Source: Nemertoderma westbladi
Taxonomy: Eukaryota > Xenacoelomorpha > Nemertodermatida > Nemertodermatidae
DNA length: 64,000 nt
Assembly: GCA_032718475.1 (NCBI GenBank)
Contig: JAUCBJ010006646.1
Span: 1 to 64,000, forward strand
Direction of reading: 5' to 3'
The translations under genes were made by a program, and so were the position numbers. The notes under the pieces were generated by a model. That model saw only the letters and a list, made by a program, of their open reading frames with translations. It had not been told where the DNA came from and ran no database searches. This document shows positions 1 to 12,222 of the stretch, piece by piece; positions within the stretch are counted from its first letter, which is position 1, and each line of letters begins with the position of its first letter.

Positions 1-66
1 CTAATAATAGCTAACTAGTTAGCTAATAATAGCTAACTAGTTAGCTAATAATAGCTAACTAGTTAG
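1..66. repeat. 22-bp tandem repeat, three copies at window edge
   Basis: Three perfect copies of a 22-bp unit, ctaataatagctaactagtt plus ag. Each contains the 12-bp palindrome CTAACTAGTTAG. The array probably continues to the left of the window. Confidence 0.95.
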
Positions 67-84
67 CACATTAACTAAATATTT

Positions 85-3000
85 GGGCTGTGTGTGTGTA
101 TTACATTGTGGTTCATACAATTTGTGAGCTGTGTGTGTGTATTACATTGTGGTTCATACAATTTGTGAGCTGTGTGTGTGTATTACATTGTGGTTCATAC
201 AATTTGTGAGCTGTGTGTGTGTATTAATTGTGGTTCATACAATTTGTGAGCTGTGTGTGTGTATTACATTGTGGTTCATACAATTTGTGAGCTGTGTGTG
301 TGTATTACATTGTGGTTCATACAATTTGTGAGCTGTGTGTGTGTATTACATTGTGGTTCATACAATTTGTGAGCTGTGTGTGTGTATTACATTGTGGTTC
401 ATACAATTTGTGAGCTGTGTGTGTGTATTACATTGTGGTTCATACAATTTGTGAGCTGTGTGTGTGTATTACATTGTGGTTCATACAATTTGTGAGCTGT
501 GTGTGTGTATTACATTGTGGTTCATACAATTTGTGAGCTGTGTGTGTGTATTACATTGTGGTTCATACAATTTGTGAGCTGTGTGTGTGTATTACATTGT
601 GGTTCATACAATTTGTGAGCTGTGTGTGTGTATTACATTGTGGTTCATACAATTTGTGAGCTGTGTGTGTGTATTACATTGTGGTTCATACAATTTGTGA
701 GCTGTGTGTGTGTATTACATTGTGGTTCATACAATTTGTGAGCTGTGTGTGTGTATTACATTGTGGTTCATACAATTTGTGAGCTGTGTGTGTGTATTAC
801 ATTGTGGTTCATACAATTTGTGAGCTGTGTGTGTGTATTACATTGTGGTTCATACAATTTGTGAGCTGTGTGTGTGTATTACATTGTGGTTCATACAATT
901 TGTGAGCTGTGTGTGTGTATTACATTGTGGTTCATACAATTTGTGAGCTGTGTGTGTGTATTACATTGTGGTTCATACAATTTGTGAGCTGTGTGTGTGT
1001 ATTACATTGTGGTTCATACAATTTGTGAGCTGTGTGTGTGTATTACATTGTGGTTCATACAATTTGTGAGCTGTGTGTGTGTATTACATTGTGGTTCATA
1101 CAATTTGTGAGCTGTGTGTGTGTATTACATTGTGGTTCATACAATTTGTGAGCTGTGTGTGTGTATTACATTGTGGTTCATACAATTTGTGAGCTGTGTG
1201 TGTGTATTACATTGTGGTTCATACAATTTGTGAGCTGTGTGTGTGTATTACATTGTGGTTCATACAATTTGTGAGCTGTGTGTGTGTATTACATTGTGGT
1301 TCATACAATTTGTGAGCTGTGTGTGTGTATTACATTGTGGTTCATACAATTTGTGAGCTGTGTGTGTGTATTACATTGTGGTTCATACAATTTGTGAGCT
1401 GTGTGTGTGTATTACATTGTGGTTCATACAATTTGTGAGCTGTGTGTGTGTATTACATTGTGGTTCATACAATTTGTGAGCTGTGTGTGTGTATTACATT
1501 GTGGTTCATACAATTTGTGAGCTGTGTGTGTGTATTACATTGTGGTTCATACAATTTGTGAGCTGTGTGTGTGTATTACATTGTGGTTCATACAATTTGT
1601 GAGCTGTGTGTGTGTATTACATTGTGGTTCATACAATTTGTGAGCTGTGTGTGTGTATTACATTGTGGTTCATACAATTTGTGAGCTGTGTGTGTGTATT
1701 ACATTGTGGTTCATACAATTTGTGAGCTGTGTGTGTGTATTACATTGTGGTTCATACAATTTGTGAGCTGTGTGTGTGTATTACATTGTGGTTCATACAA
1801 TTTGTGAGCTGTGTGTGTGTATTACATTGTGGTTCATACAATTTGTGAGCTGTGTGTGTGTATTACATTGTGGTTCATACAATTTGTGAGCTGTGTGTGT
1901 GTATTACATTGTGGTTCATACAATTTGTGAGCTGTGTGTGTGTATTACATTGTGGTTCATACAATTTGTGAGCTGTGTGTGTGTATTACATTGTGGTTCA
2001 TACAATTTGTGAGCTGTGTGTGTGTATTACATTGTGGTTCATACAATTTGTGAGCTGTGTGTGTGTATTACATTGTGGTTCATACAATTTGTGAGCTGTG
2101 TGTGTGTATTACATTGTGGTTCATACAATTTGTGAGCTGTGTGTGTGTATTACATTGTGGTTCATACAATTTGTGAGCTGTGTGTGTGTATTACATTGTG
2201 GTTCATACAATTTGTGAGCTGTGTGTGTGTATTACATTGTGGTTCATACAATTTGTGAGCTGTGTGTGTGTATTACATTGTGGTTCATACAATTTGTGAG
2301 CTGTGTGTGTGTATTACATTGTGGTTCATACAATTTGTGAGCTGTGTGTGTGTATTACATTGTGGTTCATACAATTTGTGAGCTGTGTGTGTGTATTACA
2401 TTGTGGTTCATACAATTTGTGAGCTGTGTGTGTGTATTACATTGTGGTTCATACAATTTGTGAGCTGTGTGTGTGTATTACATTGTGGTTCATACAATTT
2501 GTGAGCTGTGTGTGTGTATTACATTGTGGTTCATACAATTTGTGAGCTGTGTGTGTGTATTACATTGTGGTTCATACAATTTGTGAGCTGTGTGTGTGTA
2601 TTACATTGTGGTTCATACAATTTGTGAGCTGTGTGTGTGTATTACATTGTGGTTCATACAATTTGTGAGCTGTGTGTGTGTATTACATTGTGGTTCATAC
2701 AATTTGTGAGCTGTGTGTGTGTATTACATTGTGGTTCATACAATTTGTGAGCTGTGTGTGTGTATTACATTGTGGTTCATACAATTTGTGAGCTGTGTGT
2801 GTGTATTACATTGTGGTTCATACAATTTGTGAGCTGTGTGTGTGTATTACATTGTGGTTCATACAATTTGTGAGCTGTGTGTGTGTATTACATTGTGGTT
2901 CATACAATTTGTGAGCTGTGTGTGTGTATTACATTGTGGTTCATACAATTTGTGAGCTGTGTGTGTGTATTACATTGTGGTTCATACAATTTGTGAGCTG

Positions 3001-4142
3001 TGTGTGTGTATTACATTGTGGTTCATACAATTTGTGAGCTGTGTGTGTGTATTACATTGTGGTTCATACAATTTGTGAGCTGTGTGTGTGTATTACATTG
3101 TGGTTCATACAATTTGTGAGCTGTGTGTGTGTATTACATTGTGGTTCATACAATTTGTGAGCTGTGTGTGTGTATTACATTGTGGTTCATACAATTTGTG
3201 AGCTGTGTGTGTGTATTACATTGTGGTTCATACAATTTGTGAGCTGTGTGTGTGTATTACATTGTGGTTCATACAATTTGTGAGCTGTGTGTGTGTATTA
3301 CATTGTGGTTCATACAATTTGTGAGCTGTGTGTGTGTATTACATTGTGGTTCATACAATTTGTGAGCTGTGTGTGTGTATTACATTGTGGTTCATACAAT
3401 TTGTGAGCTGTGTGTGTGTATTACATTGTGGTTCATACAATTTGTGAGCTGTGTGTGTGTATTACATTGTGGTTCATACAATTTGTGAGCTGTGTGTGTG
3501 TATTACATTGTGGTTCATACAATTTGTGAGCTGTGTGTGTGTATTACATTGTGGTTCATACAATTTGTGAGCTGTGTGTGTGTATTACATTGTGGTTCAT
3601 ATAATTTGTGAGCTGTGTGTGTGTATTACATTGTGGTTCATACAATTTGTGAGCTGTGTGTGTGTATTACATTGTGGTTCATACAATTTGTGAGCTGTGT
3701 GTGTGTATTACATTGTGGTTCATACAATTTTTGAGCTGTGTGTGTGTATTACATTGTGGTTCATGCAATTTGTGAGCTGTGTGTGTGTATTACATTGTGG
3801 TTCATACAATTTGTGAGCTGTGTGTGTGTATTACATTGTGGTTCATACAATTTGTGAGCTGTGTGTGTGTATTACATTGTGGTTCATACAATTTTTGAGC
3901 TGTGTGTGTGTATTACATTGTGGTTCATACAATTTTTGAGCTGTGTGTGTGTATTACATTGTGGTTCATATAATTTGTGAGCTGTGTGTGTGTATTACAT
4001 TGTGGTTCATACAATTTGTGAGCTGTGTGTGTGTATTACATTGTGGTTCATGCAATTTGTGAGCTGTGTGTGTGTATTACATTGTGGTTCATACAATTTG
4101 TGAGCTGTGTGTGTGTATTACATTGTGGTTCATACAATTTGT
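85..4142. repeat. 41-bp satellite array, about 99 copies
   Basis: The unit reads gagctgtgtgtgtgtattac followed by attgtggttcatacaatttgt, 41 bp, repeated head to tail. The interior is nearly invariant. Variants collect at the edges: a 1-bp deletion (attaattg for attacattg) near position 226, and several substitutions (ataatttg, tgcaattt, caattttt) between 3600 and 4080. The short reading frame through the left end is only the repeat translated. Confidence 0.97.
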
Positions 4143-4764
4143 CACAGTTAATTGACGCAATGCTTCCTTAGCCTGTTATTTGCTATTGCAAATTTATTTA
4201 TGGATGAAGAGCACTTGCAGTTGTTCAGGTAAGAGTTTGTTATCACTGATAAGGTTGTGTGTAGAGATAGTAAGACAGAAGGAAGCCGAACCAGTGCTCA
4301 CATGAGGAGTTAGCACAATGGCAAAACATTATGAAAAGCCATTCCACCTCGGTGGCTTATGGGAGATTAGCCCGACGCATTAAACTATATTAGGCAGCGG
4401 GGAAGAGGCCAGATTGTGGATTCATTGCTTGGTTTTAGCCAGATTCACACCGAGCTTTAGAAAGGAGATATTCAATTTATTTAATGAAATATCCCCCGCA
4501 TTGTTCTCTTGAACTGCATCATCATCATTCAGCTTACAGCCTTTCAAATAACTGGAATAAAGTTAACAGGTTGAGAAACAAGTTTTACTCATTCTACGAT
4601 TATACCTTAGGGATAACAATATGGTCTCCGATGCCTGAAACACTCTTGAAAGAGCATGTTAATGAGATTTAAACTCTGACTAGGAACGATACCTAAATTG
4701 ACTTAGATGTTACAAAAGGAATACAAAAACATGAACTATGTAGCCACTACTGCCACATAATAAT
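4143..4764. other. No gene seen
   Basis: Unique-looking AT-rich sequence. It holds one 62-codon open frame (4484-4672) without recognisable domain or splice context. I see nothing functional. Confidence 0.5.
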
Positions 4765-4827
4765 CAACTGCTGGTGACCTCCGGGTTGGAAGTCTGACGC
4801 TCTAACCATTCAGCTAGTGGCTCAGGT
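4765..4827 (-). repeat. tRNA-derived SINE remnant
   Basis: On the minus strand there is an A-box-like string TAGCTGAATGGTTAGAGCG, then an anticodon-arm-like segment ending cccggaggtcacc. This is the 5' half of a tRNA-like sequence. The B box has decayed. A similar segment, gacccggaggtcac, lies on the plus strand at about 4961-4974. Confidence 0.5.
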
Positions 4828-4920
4828 AAAATATAGGCCTGAAAATACTATGTGATACAATAATGTTTGTCCGCAATTTACCTCCTATGGCCTCACATCT
4901 GTCAATTCCATCATATGCTG

Positions 4921-4995
4921 TCGTACTTGGCCGTCTTTAACCACTCGCCGGGCCACTTCCGACCCGGAGGTCACAAGTTCGATCCCACCTGGACC
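4921..4995 (+). repeat. tRNA-derived SINE remnant
   Basis: cttccgacccggaggtcac followed by the B-box-like agttcgatccc resembles the anticodon arm and T arm of a tRNA-derived SINE. The A-box half is degenerate. It opposes the remnant at 4765-4827. Confidence 0.5.
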
Positions 4996-5234
4996 TCATT
5001 GCCGACTTTGCAAAAGCTCTGCCCAACAAAAAGTTATAATAATAAGAAACCACTCATTCAACCATTACAGCATACATAATAATCAATCTGCCACATAATA
5101 ATGGTCCTTATATATTATCCCCTGTTTCTATTCCAACAATGAGAATTCCCACCAATGAAAAATCAATAAACAAAAAAAAACAAATTTTTGTTGTGTCAGA
5201 ATTATTCAAGATAGTGTCGGAAATGTTCGGAAAT

Positions 5235-5375
5235 TGTTAGGTTCGGAATTGTTCAGGTCGGAATTGTTTAGGTCGGATTTGTTAGGTTCGGAATTGTTCG
5301 GTTTGGAATTGTTAGGTTCGGAATTGTTAGGTTCGGAATTGTTCAGGTCGGAATTTTTTGGTTTGAATTGTTCGA
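5235..5375. repeat. 15-bp minisatellite (gttaggttcggaatt)
   Basis: About nine diverged copies of a 15-bp unit (variants gttcaggtcggaatt, gttcggtttggaatt). Because 15 is divisible by three it stays open as a repeating LGSEL-like peptide; this is not evidence of a gene. Confidence 0.9.
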
Positions 5376-5841
5376 ATCGATATAAAATATCAGGTCAACA
5401 GAACAGCAGCTATTAAATATTCAATAAATTATTATCCATAACAACAGAAATGTATTTCTTTAATAAAAACATAATAAGTATACGCGACTGTGGGAGGGAC
5501 TTTGTAAGTTCAAAAATCATTTGAATTACGATAAATTGTAATGCTTATTAAATGCTTACATTACTTACATTACATTGCTTACATATTAAGGCTAATATAC
5601 ATTTCTGCTGTTTGGGCCTATCCATTCAATCAATAGTAGTAGCTTACTAGACCCTCATGAGAACCAGCAGCTGATGTTTCTATTATTGAGTCTATGGCAA
5701 TTTTCGTGCTTTGGGAATATTGTTGGAAATGAAAAAAGAGACTTTCAAAATTTTTTTAGAAACTTGTTTTCCACATCCTGGGGCTTCTATTGATATAATT
5801 TTCATGGACGGACGAGCTACAGTTTCGGAGGAATTCACCCG
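5376..5841. other. No gene seen
   Basis: AT-rich intergenic sequence leading into the (CATA)n microsatellite. No coding or RNA feature is recognisable. Confidence 0.5.
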
Positions 5842-6050
5842 ACATACATACATACATACATACATATATACATACATACATAAATACATACATACATACA
5901 TACATACATACATACATACATACATACATACATACATACATACATACATACATACATACATACATACATACATACATACATACATACATACATACATACA
6001 TACATACATACATACATACATACACACATACATACATACATACATACATA
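5842..6050. repeat. (CATA)n microsatellite
   Basis: About 50 copies of the tetranucleotide CATA with a few substitutions. It produces repetitive Met-Tyr-Val-Cys frames on the minus strand and Thr-Tyr-Ile-His frames on the plus strand, none of them real genes. Confidence 0.97.
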
Positions 6051-6144
6051 GTGAATACTTTTACAGTAAGAAGTCCCAACGGTCTTCTAATAACCTTCAG
6101 TGTAACTAAGCGAGTGAGGACAAATATCTTATATAATGATCTTC

Positions 6145-6607
6145 CATAATGATTGCCACCCCCCCCCCCCCCCCCCCCCTCCCCCCCCTGGCCAGCCAAA
6201 ACTGTCAGACATGCACCTTAGTGTAATATACCATTCGAAAGAGAATTTGAGATTTAATCACAATTAAAAAAAAAATTATCCAGCGTTAGACATCAACTTT
6301 GTAGGTTGCAGCCCTGTTTAAACAGTTGTATGTTAAACATGTTTAAACATTGCTGTAAAGCTGATGACTAACGCTGGATAATTTATATTTTTTAAATTGC
6401 GATTAAATCACAAATATTGAAAAGTAGGATAGGTTTAAAGAATTGCCTATAAAATTTTTATACTTTTGTATTGGACCCTAAATGTTTGCATGTAAGCTCA
6501 GAATTAAATTCTCTTTCGAATGGTATATTACACTAAGGTGCATTTCTGACAGTTTTGGCTCGCCAGGGTGGGGGGGGGGGGGGGGGGGGGGGGTGGCAAT
6601 CATTATG
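6145..6607. mobile_element. Fold-back (palindromic) element with homopolymer arms
   Basis: The outer ends are inverted copies: cataatgattgccacc on the left and ggtggcaatcattatg on the right. Inside them lie a poly-C tract (left) and a poly-G tract (right). Further matching arms follow, such as accattcgaaagagaattt against aaattctctttcgaatggt and ttatccagcgttag against ctaacgctggataa. The centre is also self-complementary around ctgtttaaacag. No coding capacity is present. I infer a non-autonomous fold-back or MITE-type element; no clear target-site duplication was established. Confidence 0.75.
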
Positions 6608-7371
6608 AAACACCCGGTACAGTATGACCACCATATGTTATTAGATTACCGGGTTATTAGCTTGTGGTTTATTGACAGGTCGCCTGAGACAACTGCCTCG
6701 ATTGGTGCATTCAAACTAAAGAGAAAGAATTTAATAATTGTTATTATTATTACATGACAATGCCGTATTTCAATTGGAATGGAACTAGAAATTAGGAATT
6801 AGGTCAAGTATCTAGAATCAAGTCGGATGAGGTTTACATTTCATAGCAACGATGCTGTAATGCGGTGTAATATATTTTATCATTTAACTCATATCAAGAT
6901 TATTCTAACAATACTCATTTGAGTTAGGTGTAAAGTACGCTATTGGGGGTGGAATAATGCACTATTGCAGCTGTGTAAATCTGATCTGATAAAGTAAGTC
7001 CCAGTTACATGAGAGATAATAGCTTATCTCCTTTTTTAAGGACATGCCTCCACATTTACTCACTCTACTAGAACTAATTATGGACTCGAGGCATATCATT
7101 AAGCATGATTGCTTTGGAACTACATTTGTAATAATAAGCAAACGATTGTAATATTATGGATGGATCAAGTAGAAGGTTAATTATAACTTTCCCTAAAGGT
7201 AGAGCAACTACAGCATAATAAAATTACGGACAAAAATTGATTTTGAAAAGTTGAAACACATTAGTTGAGCTGTCTGTTATATGAAAACAATTGATATTTC
7301 GGTGAGAGTTCTTTTAATATTTGAGTAACAGGAGTGTGGCTTTATGCAGCAGAAGCTGCAACCAAGTTAGC
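6608..7371. other. No gene seen
   Basis: AT-rich sequence without recognisable coding, RNA or repeat structure between the fold-back element and the LINE 3' tail. Confidence 0.5.
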
Positions 7372-8698
7372 GAACTACTACTACTAGGATCGGCATGCTG
7401 CATTGCAGCTGCATTTTTAAGAATGCTGTGCCGGCTTGTCAACAAAATTGCACCGCCACAACTCCCTATCACCCATGACATTTGCTAGATCATCCGCATC
7501 TTTAAGGCCAGTGTCCTTTAAGATGCGTCTCAAGAAAGTCATGGGCTGTCCACCATGCTTATTCACTCCATGAGGCTGCCAAAGTACAAGATTATGCACT
7601 GGCTGGTCCTCACGGCGAAAGCAATGTCCTGCAAAGCGGAGGCGATTTTGTTCTAGTGTCAAGCTTGGGGGAACCAATGAGACACCTCCAATGTTATATA
7701 GTGTCTGGTTGGAGATGTGTGCATTGTACTTGACACAATGAACCCGGCGTAGCATTCTTGTGAATGTGCCATCCAGAGATTTGGTGTCCTCAGCAGTTAG
7801 AGCCCAGCATGGACTCCCGTAGAGGAGTACTGGAACTACTGCTGCTCTGAATAATCGGACCTTAAGTTTCCGATTAATTCTAGGTGACTTCCAAATCCTG
7901 GAAAGCCTATTCAAGGCTGCCCATGCCTTTCCCTTACGTATTCGAAGGTCCTCACCTGACTTCCGGATCCATGATCCCAGGTAACAGAAGTCGTCCACAT
8001 GCTCAAGCATACCATCCTTTGAGCTTATGCTCATCCGATCAGAGACTTGCTGAGGACTTTCAAAGTTAACTGTCAGAATTTTGGTCTTTCTGGAGTTAAT
8101 AAAAAGACCAACACTAGAAGCAGCATGTTCTAATGAGCTGAGGAGCCGCTGGGCTCCCTCTAATGATTCTGAGAGTACTCCTAAGTCATCAGCAAAGTCT
8201 AGATCAGTTAGGTACTTGGCAGGATTTCCTCGACTTCTGGAGCCAGTAGGTGGAGTTATCATCACCCCATCATCATTATGATGATCTAAGGACATGCGTA
8301 GAACATAGTCAACCACAATAATGAACAAGAATGGTGCAAGTGTGTCTCCTTGGAGGACGCCCCATAACACTTCAAATGGTTCTGTGTCACCATCAACAGT
8401 AGACACAAATGTTGTCGAACCATCGTATACTGATCTGATTGCTGCAATAATTTCATCAGGAATCCCATATAATGAAAGTATGCTGAACATACGTGAGCGA
8501 GAGACTGAATCAAAGGCCTTGAAGAAGTCAACAAAGATAACAGCCAGATGCCTGTCTTTCTTTTTTGATAACTCTTCAATTATCCTTCTAAGTGCCAAAA
8601 TGGGCTCCATGGTCCCACGACCTTTACGGAACCCATTCTGATTTCCACGTAGCAGTCTCTCAATGGGATCCCTGATGCGATTTAATAGAATTCTATTG
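7372..8698 (-). pseudogene. 5'-truncated non-LTR retrotransposon (LINE), RT and 3' end
   Basis: A long open frame (7417-8610) encodes a LINE reverse transcriptase from its first catalytic block onward. Visible motifs are VDFFKAFDSV (block A), GVLQGDTLAPFLF (block B) and DFADDLGVL (the FADD catalytic site). A LINE-type C-terminal region with YGSPCWAL and RLRFAGHCFRRED follows. Coding similarity extends upstream of the first Met to about 8698, where it is cut off, so the N-terminal region and endonuclease are absent. The element ends in a short CTA/TAG trinucleotide tail at 7375-7386, as RTE-like elements often do. Near-identical pieces recur at 11955, 13795 and 20895. Exact clade is not certain (RTE-like is my guess). 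Confidence 0.88.
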
Positions 8699-8984
8699 TA
8701 GCGAACAATTATAATTAATTATACTATTGCTGCTAGTTATTTATATATTTTAAAGTTCTGATATTGGAATCCGACAAACACTTTTGGAAAACGGACATAG
8801 TATAATTATTAGAGTTCACTGTTGGCTCGCAGGTCTGACTCGCCCCACAATGATTGCAATTGAGATGATTAATTACCTCAGGTAGGTGGTGGAGTCCACA
8901 ACGAGTACACAATTATGGAATACACATATTTATAAACCTTTTGTCCGTCATACTTATAATTATGGGTGGGCATGAAACACCTTA

Positions 8985-9945
8985 CCCTAATACCATAAAG
9001 TTTGGCGTTTGTCATGTGTTGTCTCCAGCTGATGTTTAGGGCCGCCCTTAGTAGTCTTGTGTAGCAACCATCAATTCGTTGTTCAAGTGATTTAGTATGT
9101 GTCCAGGTCTCACCCCCGTATAAAAATACACTATCCACTGTGGCTCGAAAGAACTTAGTCTGCAGGTGCCTGGAGAGATCTGATTTCCAGATGGTATCCA
9201 TTTTTGATAGAGCTACCCAAACCTTTGCTTTCCTAACTTCTATGTCCTTTTTGCTAATCTATATCCATTATCCAAGGTACTGGAAGTCGTCGACCTTCCT
9301 TAGTTGATTATTATCAATGGTTGTCAAGTTTCCATCAACATTAAAGGTCATGCATTCGGTCTTGGTAGCATTTATATGCAATCCAAACTCCTTAGCAGCC
9401 CTCTCCACTTTATTTAGTAGAAGCCGTGCGTCTGCTGGCGTATTAGAGAGCAGGGCGATGTCATCTGCAAAGTCGGTGTCTGTGATAGTAGTTGCCGAAT
9501 ATCTACTACTTCTGTGTTCTTGAAGTGTGAATTGCAGATCTTCACCCTTTGTGGCCGCCCTCATTGCGTAATCCAGCACGATTACAAATAGTAATGGTGT
9601 TAATGTGTCACCTTGCAGTACGCCATCCAGGATTGAGAAAACTATCTGGTTCACCATCTGGTGAGAGTACCTGCGCTTCTGTGTCACAATATAACAATCC
9701 AATGCCAGCAACAATTACTTCTGGTATTCCATAAGCTCTTAGGATTTCAAGCATTTTACCTCTATGAATGGAGTCGAATGCCTTCTTGAACTCCACATAA
9801 GTCATGACTGCGGGGAGATGCTTTGACTTAATTCCTTCAATCAGACTCGATAGTGCAAGTATCTGAGCTATTGTTGATCTATTTGCTCGAAATCCATATC
9901 CAATCCAAATTATAGCACAATAAATCAAATTTATTCACAATTTAT
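8985..9945 (-). pseudogene. Second LINE reverse transcriptase relic
   Basis: Three overlapping broken frames together look like another LINE RT of the same general group. 9608-9928 has GFRANRSTI and VEFKKAFDSI (block A). 9268-9714 has GVLQGDTLTPLLF (block B) and DTDFADDIALL (catalytic FADD). 8878-9201 has the C-terminal LYGGETWT and the DGCYTRLLRAALNISW stretch. At least two frame changes separate them, so it is not functional. Sequence is clearly different from the LINE at 7372-8698, so this is a separate family or subfamily inserted in the same orientation. Confidence 0.82.
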
Positions 9946-10863
9946 TGATGGGTACAGAAGTAGACCTATACGTTTTAGTATCATGCTGCTAGACCAACCC
10001 CACGGATTCCAGCACCATCCCCGAAACCCAATCCTCGCCACAATCACTGACTGACACGGAGGCAGAGAGAGCTGGACTGGAGGAATGCGAATTGCAACCT
10101 CTGGCGAATACTCCCAAACACGCACGCCAGGCCCCTGTCTCACATGCCACCTCGCCTCCCCACGAGGGTCTCAGCAAGATGGCGGATTAGGATATAGGCC
10201 TATATAGGCCGATATAGGCTAGAGATACTGAGAGTACTTTTATGTCATCAACAATGATGAGTAAGTGATGGTAAACAGGACTCTGTTTCAGTGATCTGCT
10301 GCCTCCTCAGAGGGCTTCTAAATGTCAGCACATGCAATACTGCTGCCTGGAATAAATTTACCTTCAGATATGTGAAGTTTGGCTTCAAAGCGATTTACAT
10401 AGCCTTGATAGCTTATTCATTGCCTTGCATCGACATTTCCTCTTTTTCAGAAGAAGTAATAGGACACTGCCATTGGCTGCATCACTCACATCATTAACAA
10501 ACTGTGGTACCACTCGCAGAGATCCCTATTTTCACTGACCAGTGCATCTTACCTGTTGGAGACCCTAATAGTATCATAGGACTTAACTGCATGGACTTGT
10601 TAGAAAGGCTATGATTAGTTTGCAAAGGAAGCACCGTGAGGTCACAGATAGGGTTCCAATACTTCTTCATAAATAGGATATGGTCGATCCAGCACTTATG
10701 ATGACGACTGGGACCTGTGTGGTTTAGTTTCCCATGTTTCTTCTCAATCTCTGTTGCTGCAGAAAACAGTTAATTAGCAAGGATGAAATGCTGTAAAATT
10801 CCTTAATTCAGTTGACATGGTTTAGTTAGTATGTTGTATACTGAAGGCATATGATGCGACAAA
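9946..10863. other. No gene seen
   Basis: A local GC-rich patch lies at about 10000-10190; its right end, caagatggcgg, resembles the YY1 consensus. The rest is AT-rich. No coding exon can be supported. Confidence 0.4.
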
Positions 10864-10974
10864 TCAAAATAATTTTCAAAGAGAGCTGATCTTGCTATTC
10901 TTGTGGAATTTATTGACTTAGTCAATAATTTCCTCAAGAATAGCAAGATCACCTCCCTTCGAAAATTATTTTGA
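10864..10974. repeat. 111-bp near-perfect palindrome
   Basis: The two 55-bp halves are reverse complements with about five mismatches and almost no loop (centre attgacttagtcaat). The outer ends are tcaaaataattttc and gaaaattattttga. It could be a short MITE or a hairpin RNA; I see no coding potential. Confidence 0.85.
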
Positions 10975-11954
10975 AAATCATCTGCAACAGTTTCACCAGC
11001 AGTTCTAGAGGGGGAATAACATAAGATTGAAACTGCCTTCGGATACTTTTTATCTCTCCTACCAGAACATGTAGAGTGGTAATGGATGATTATATCGATG
11101 AAGTGGTTTAATTATAAAAGGCTGCATGAGCAGTAGTATTGAGAAGGAAACCAAAATTACCATCACCTTTGTCATGGCAGACACTGAACTGTAGAATGTA
11201 CAAATAATTATTGCTGTAGAAAAGTCATATGCATACCCCTGAATGTGCCTGAGAGCTTTTCCATTGAAGCTACTATGATTGGAGATTCAAGAGTTCATAC
11301 TTTATCATAATATTTAATAATTAATTAGCAGTACTGTTTGTATTGCAGGCTGGCTATTGTGGCCATACTTTTTCTTTCTGCATTAACCACAATTGCAATG
11401 TTTCACTGGACCTGTGCTGTAGTCCAGTCAATCTTGACAAATAGTGGGGGTAACCTGAAACCAATTCGTAATTCATCCAAACCAAATTTTGTATTCTACA
11501 TTATCTCTCTTGGTGCAAACAAACTTTACAACGTTTGTCAAACCTTGCAATGAGTATCCTTTGACTCAACTATGAACTTAATACATAGTTACAAGTTTAA
11601 TTAAAGAAGCAACAATTTTCCAATTATACCATATATATATATATTTATTTAGTTACATATTTAAAATAATATTTGGATCAACAAATACACTAAAAGAACA
11701 ATTATTAATATAGTAGCAGTCTGTACTGTAGTATAATATATATATTTAAATAAAATATAAAATAAATATGTGCGTGGCAGTGCCCTGGTCACTATATGAT
11801 GCAAAATATTATGGAAAAAGGAGATAGGAAAATATCCGTAGAACGCTCAGTGATGAAAAAGCTTTGCAGAATGATATGAGATGGTAGAAGAACCAAATAT
11901 TCAAACCAGTGGTTAAACCAGTGGTTAGTTCCTACATTTCAATTTCTTAATTGA
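10975..11954. other. No supported gene
   Basis: A 71-codon frame at 11338-11553 has a hydrophobic start and an acceptor-like tgtttgtattgcag just before it. No family match or donor can be given. Otherwise AT-rich with short (TA)n runs. Confidence 0.35.
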
Positions 11955-12222
11955 TAAATAGTAGTAGTAGGATCGCGGATCGGCATGCTGCATTGCAGCT
12001 GCATTTTTAAGAATGCTGTGCCGGCTTGTCGTCAAAATTGCGCCGCCACAACTCCCTATCACCCATGACATTTGCTAGATCATCCGCATCTTTAAGGCCA
12101 GTGTCCTTTAAGATGCGTCTCAAGAAAGTCATGGGCTGTCCACCATGCTTATTCACTCCATGAGGCTGCCAAAGTACAAGATTATGCACTGGCTGGTCCT
12201 CACGGCGAAACAATGTCCTGCT
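11955..12222 (-). pseudogene. LINE 3'-end fragment
   Basis: Matches the last 250 bp of the LINE at 7372-8698: the same C-terminal codons (FRREDQPVHNLVLW) and the same gatcggcatgctgcattgca terminus with a TAG/CTA tail. It is 5'-truncated at the cggcgaaacaatgtcctg region. Confidence 0.92.

Noticed and set aside
4320-4440. Possible tRNA-like sequence around ggtggcttatgggagattag
   Set aside because: No matching B box or cloverleaf could be drawn.
5692-6199. Long Met-Tyr-Val-Cys and Thr-Tyr-Ile-His open frames
   Set aside because: They are translations of the (CATA)n microsatellite.
6360-6390. ctgatgactaacgc in the fold-back element as a hammerhead candidate
   Set aside because: No GAAA core; the string is explained by the element's inverted arms.
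11338-11553. Hydrophobic 71-codon frame behind an acceptor-like sequence
   Set aside because: No family, no donor, no neighbouring exon; too weak to call.
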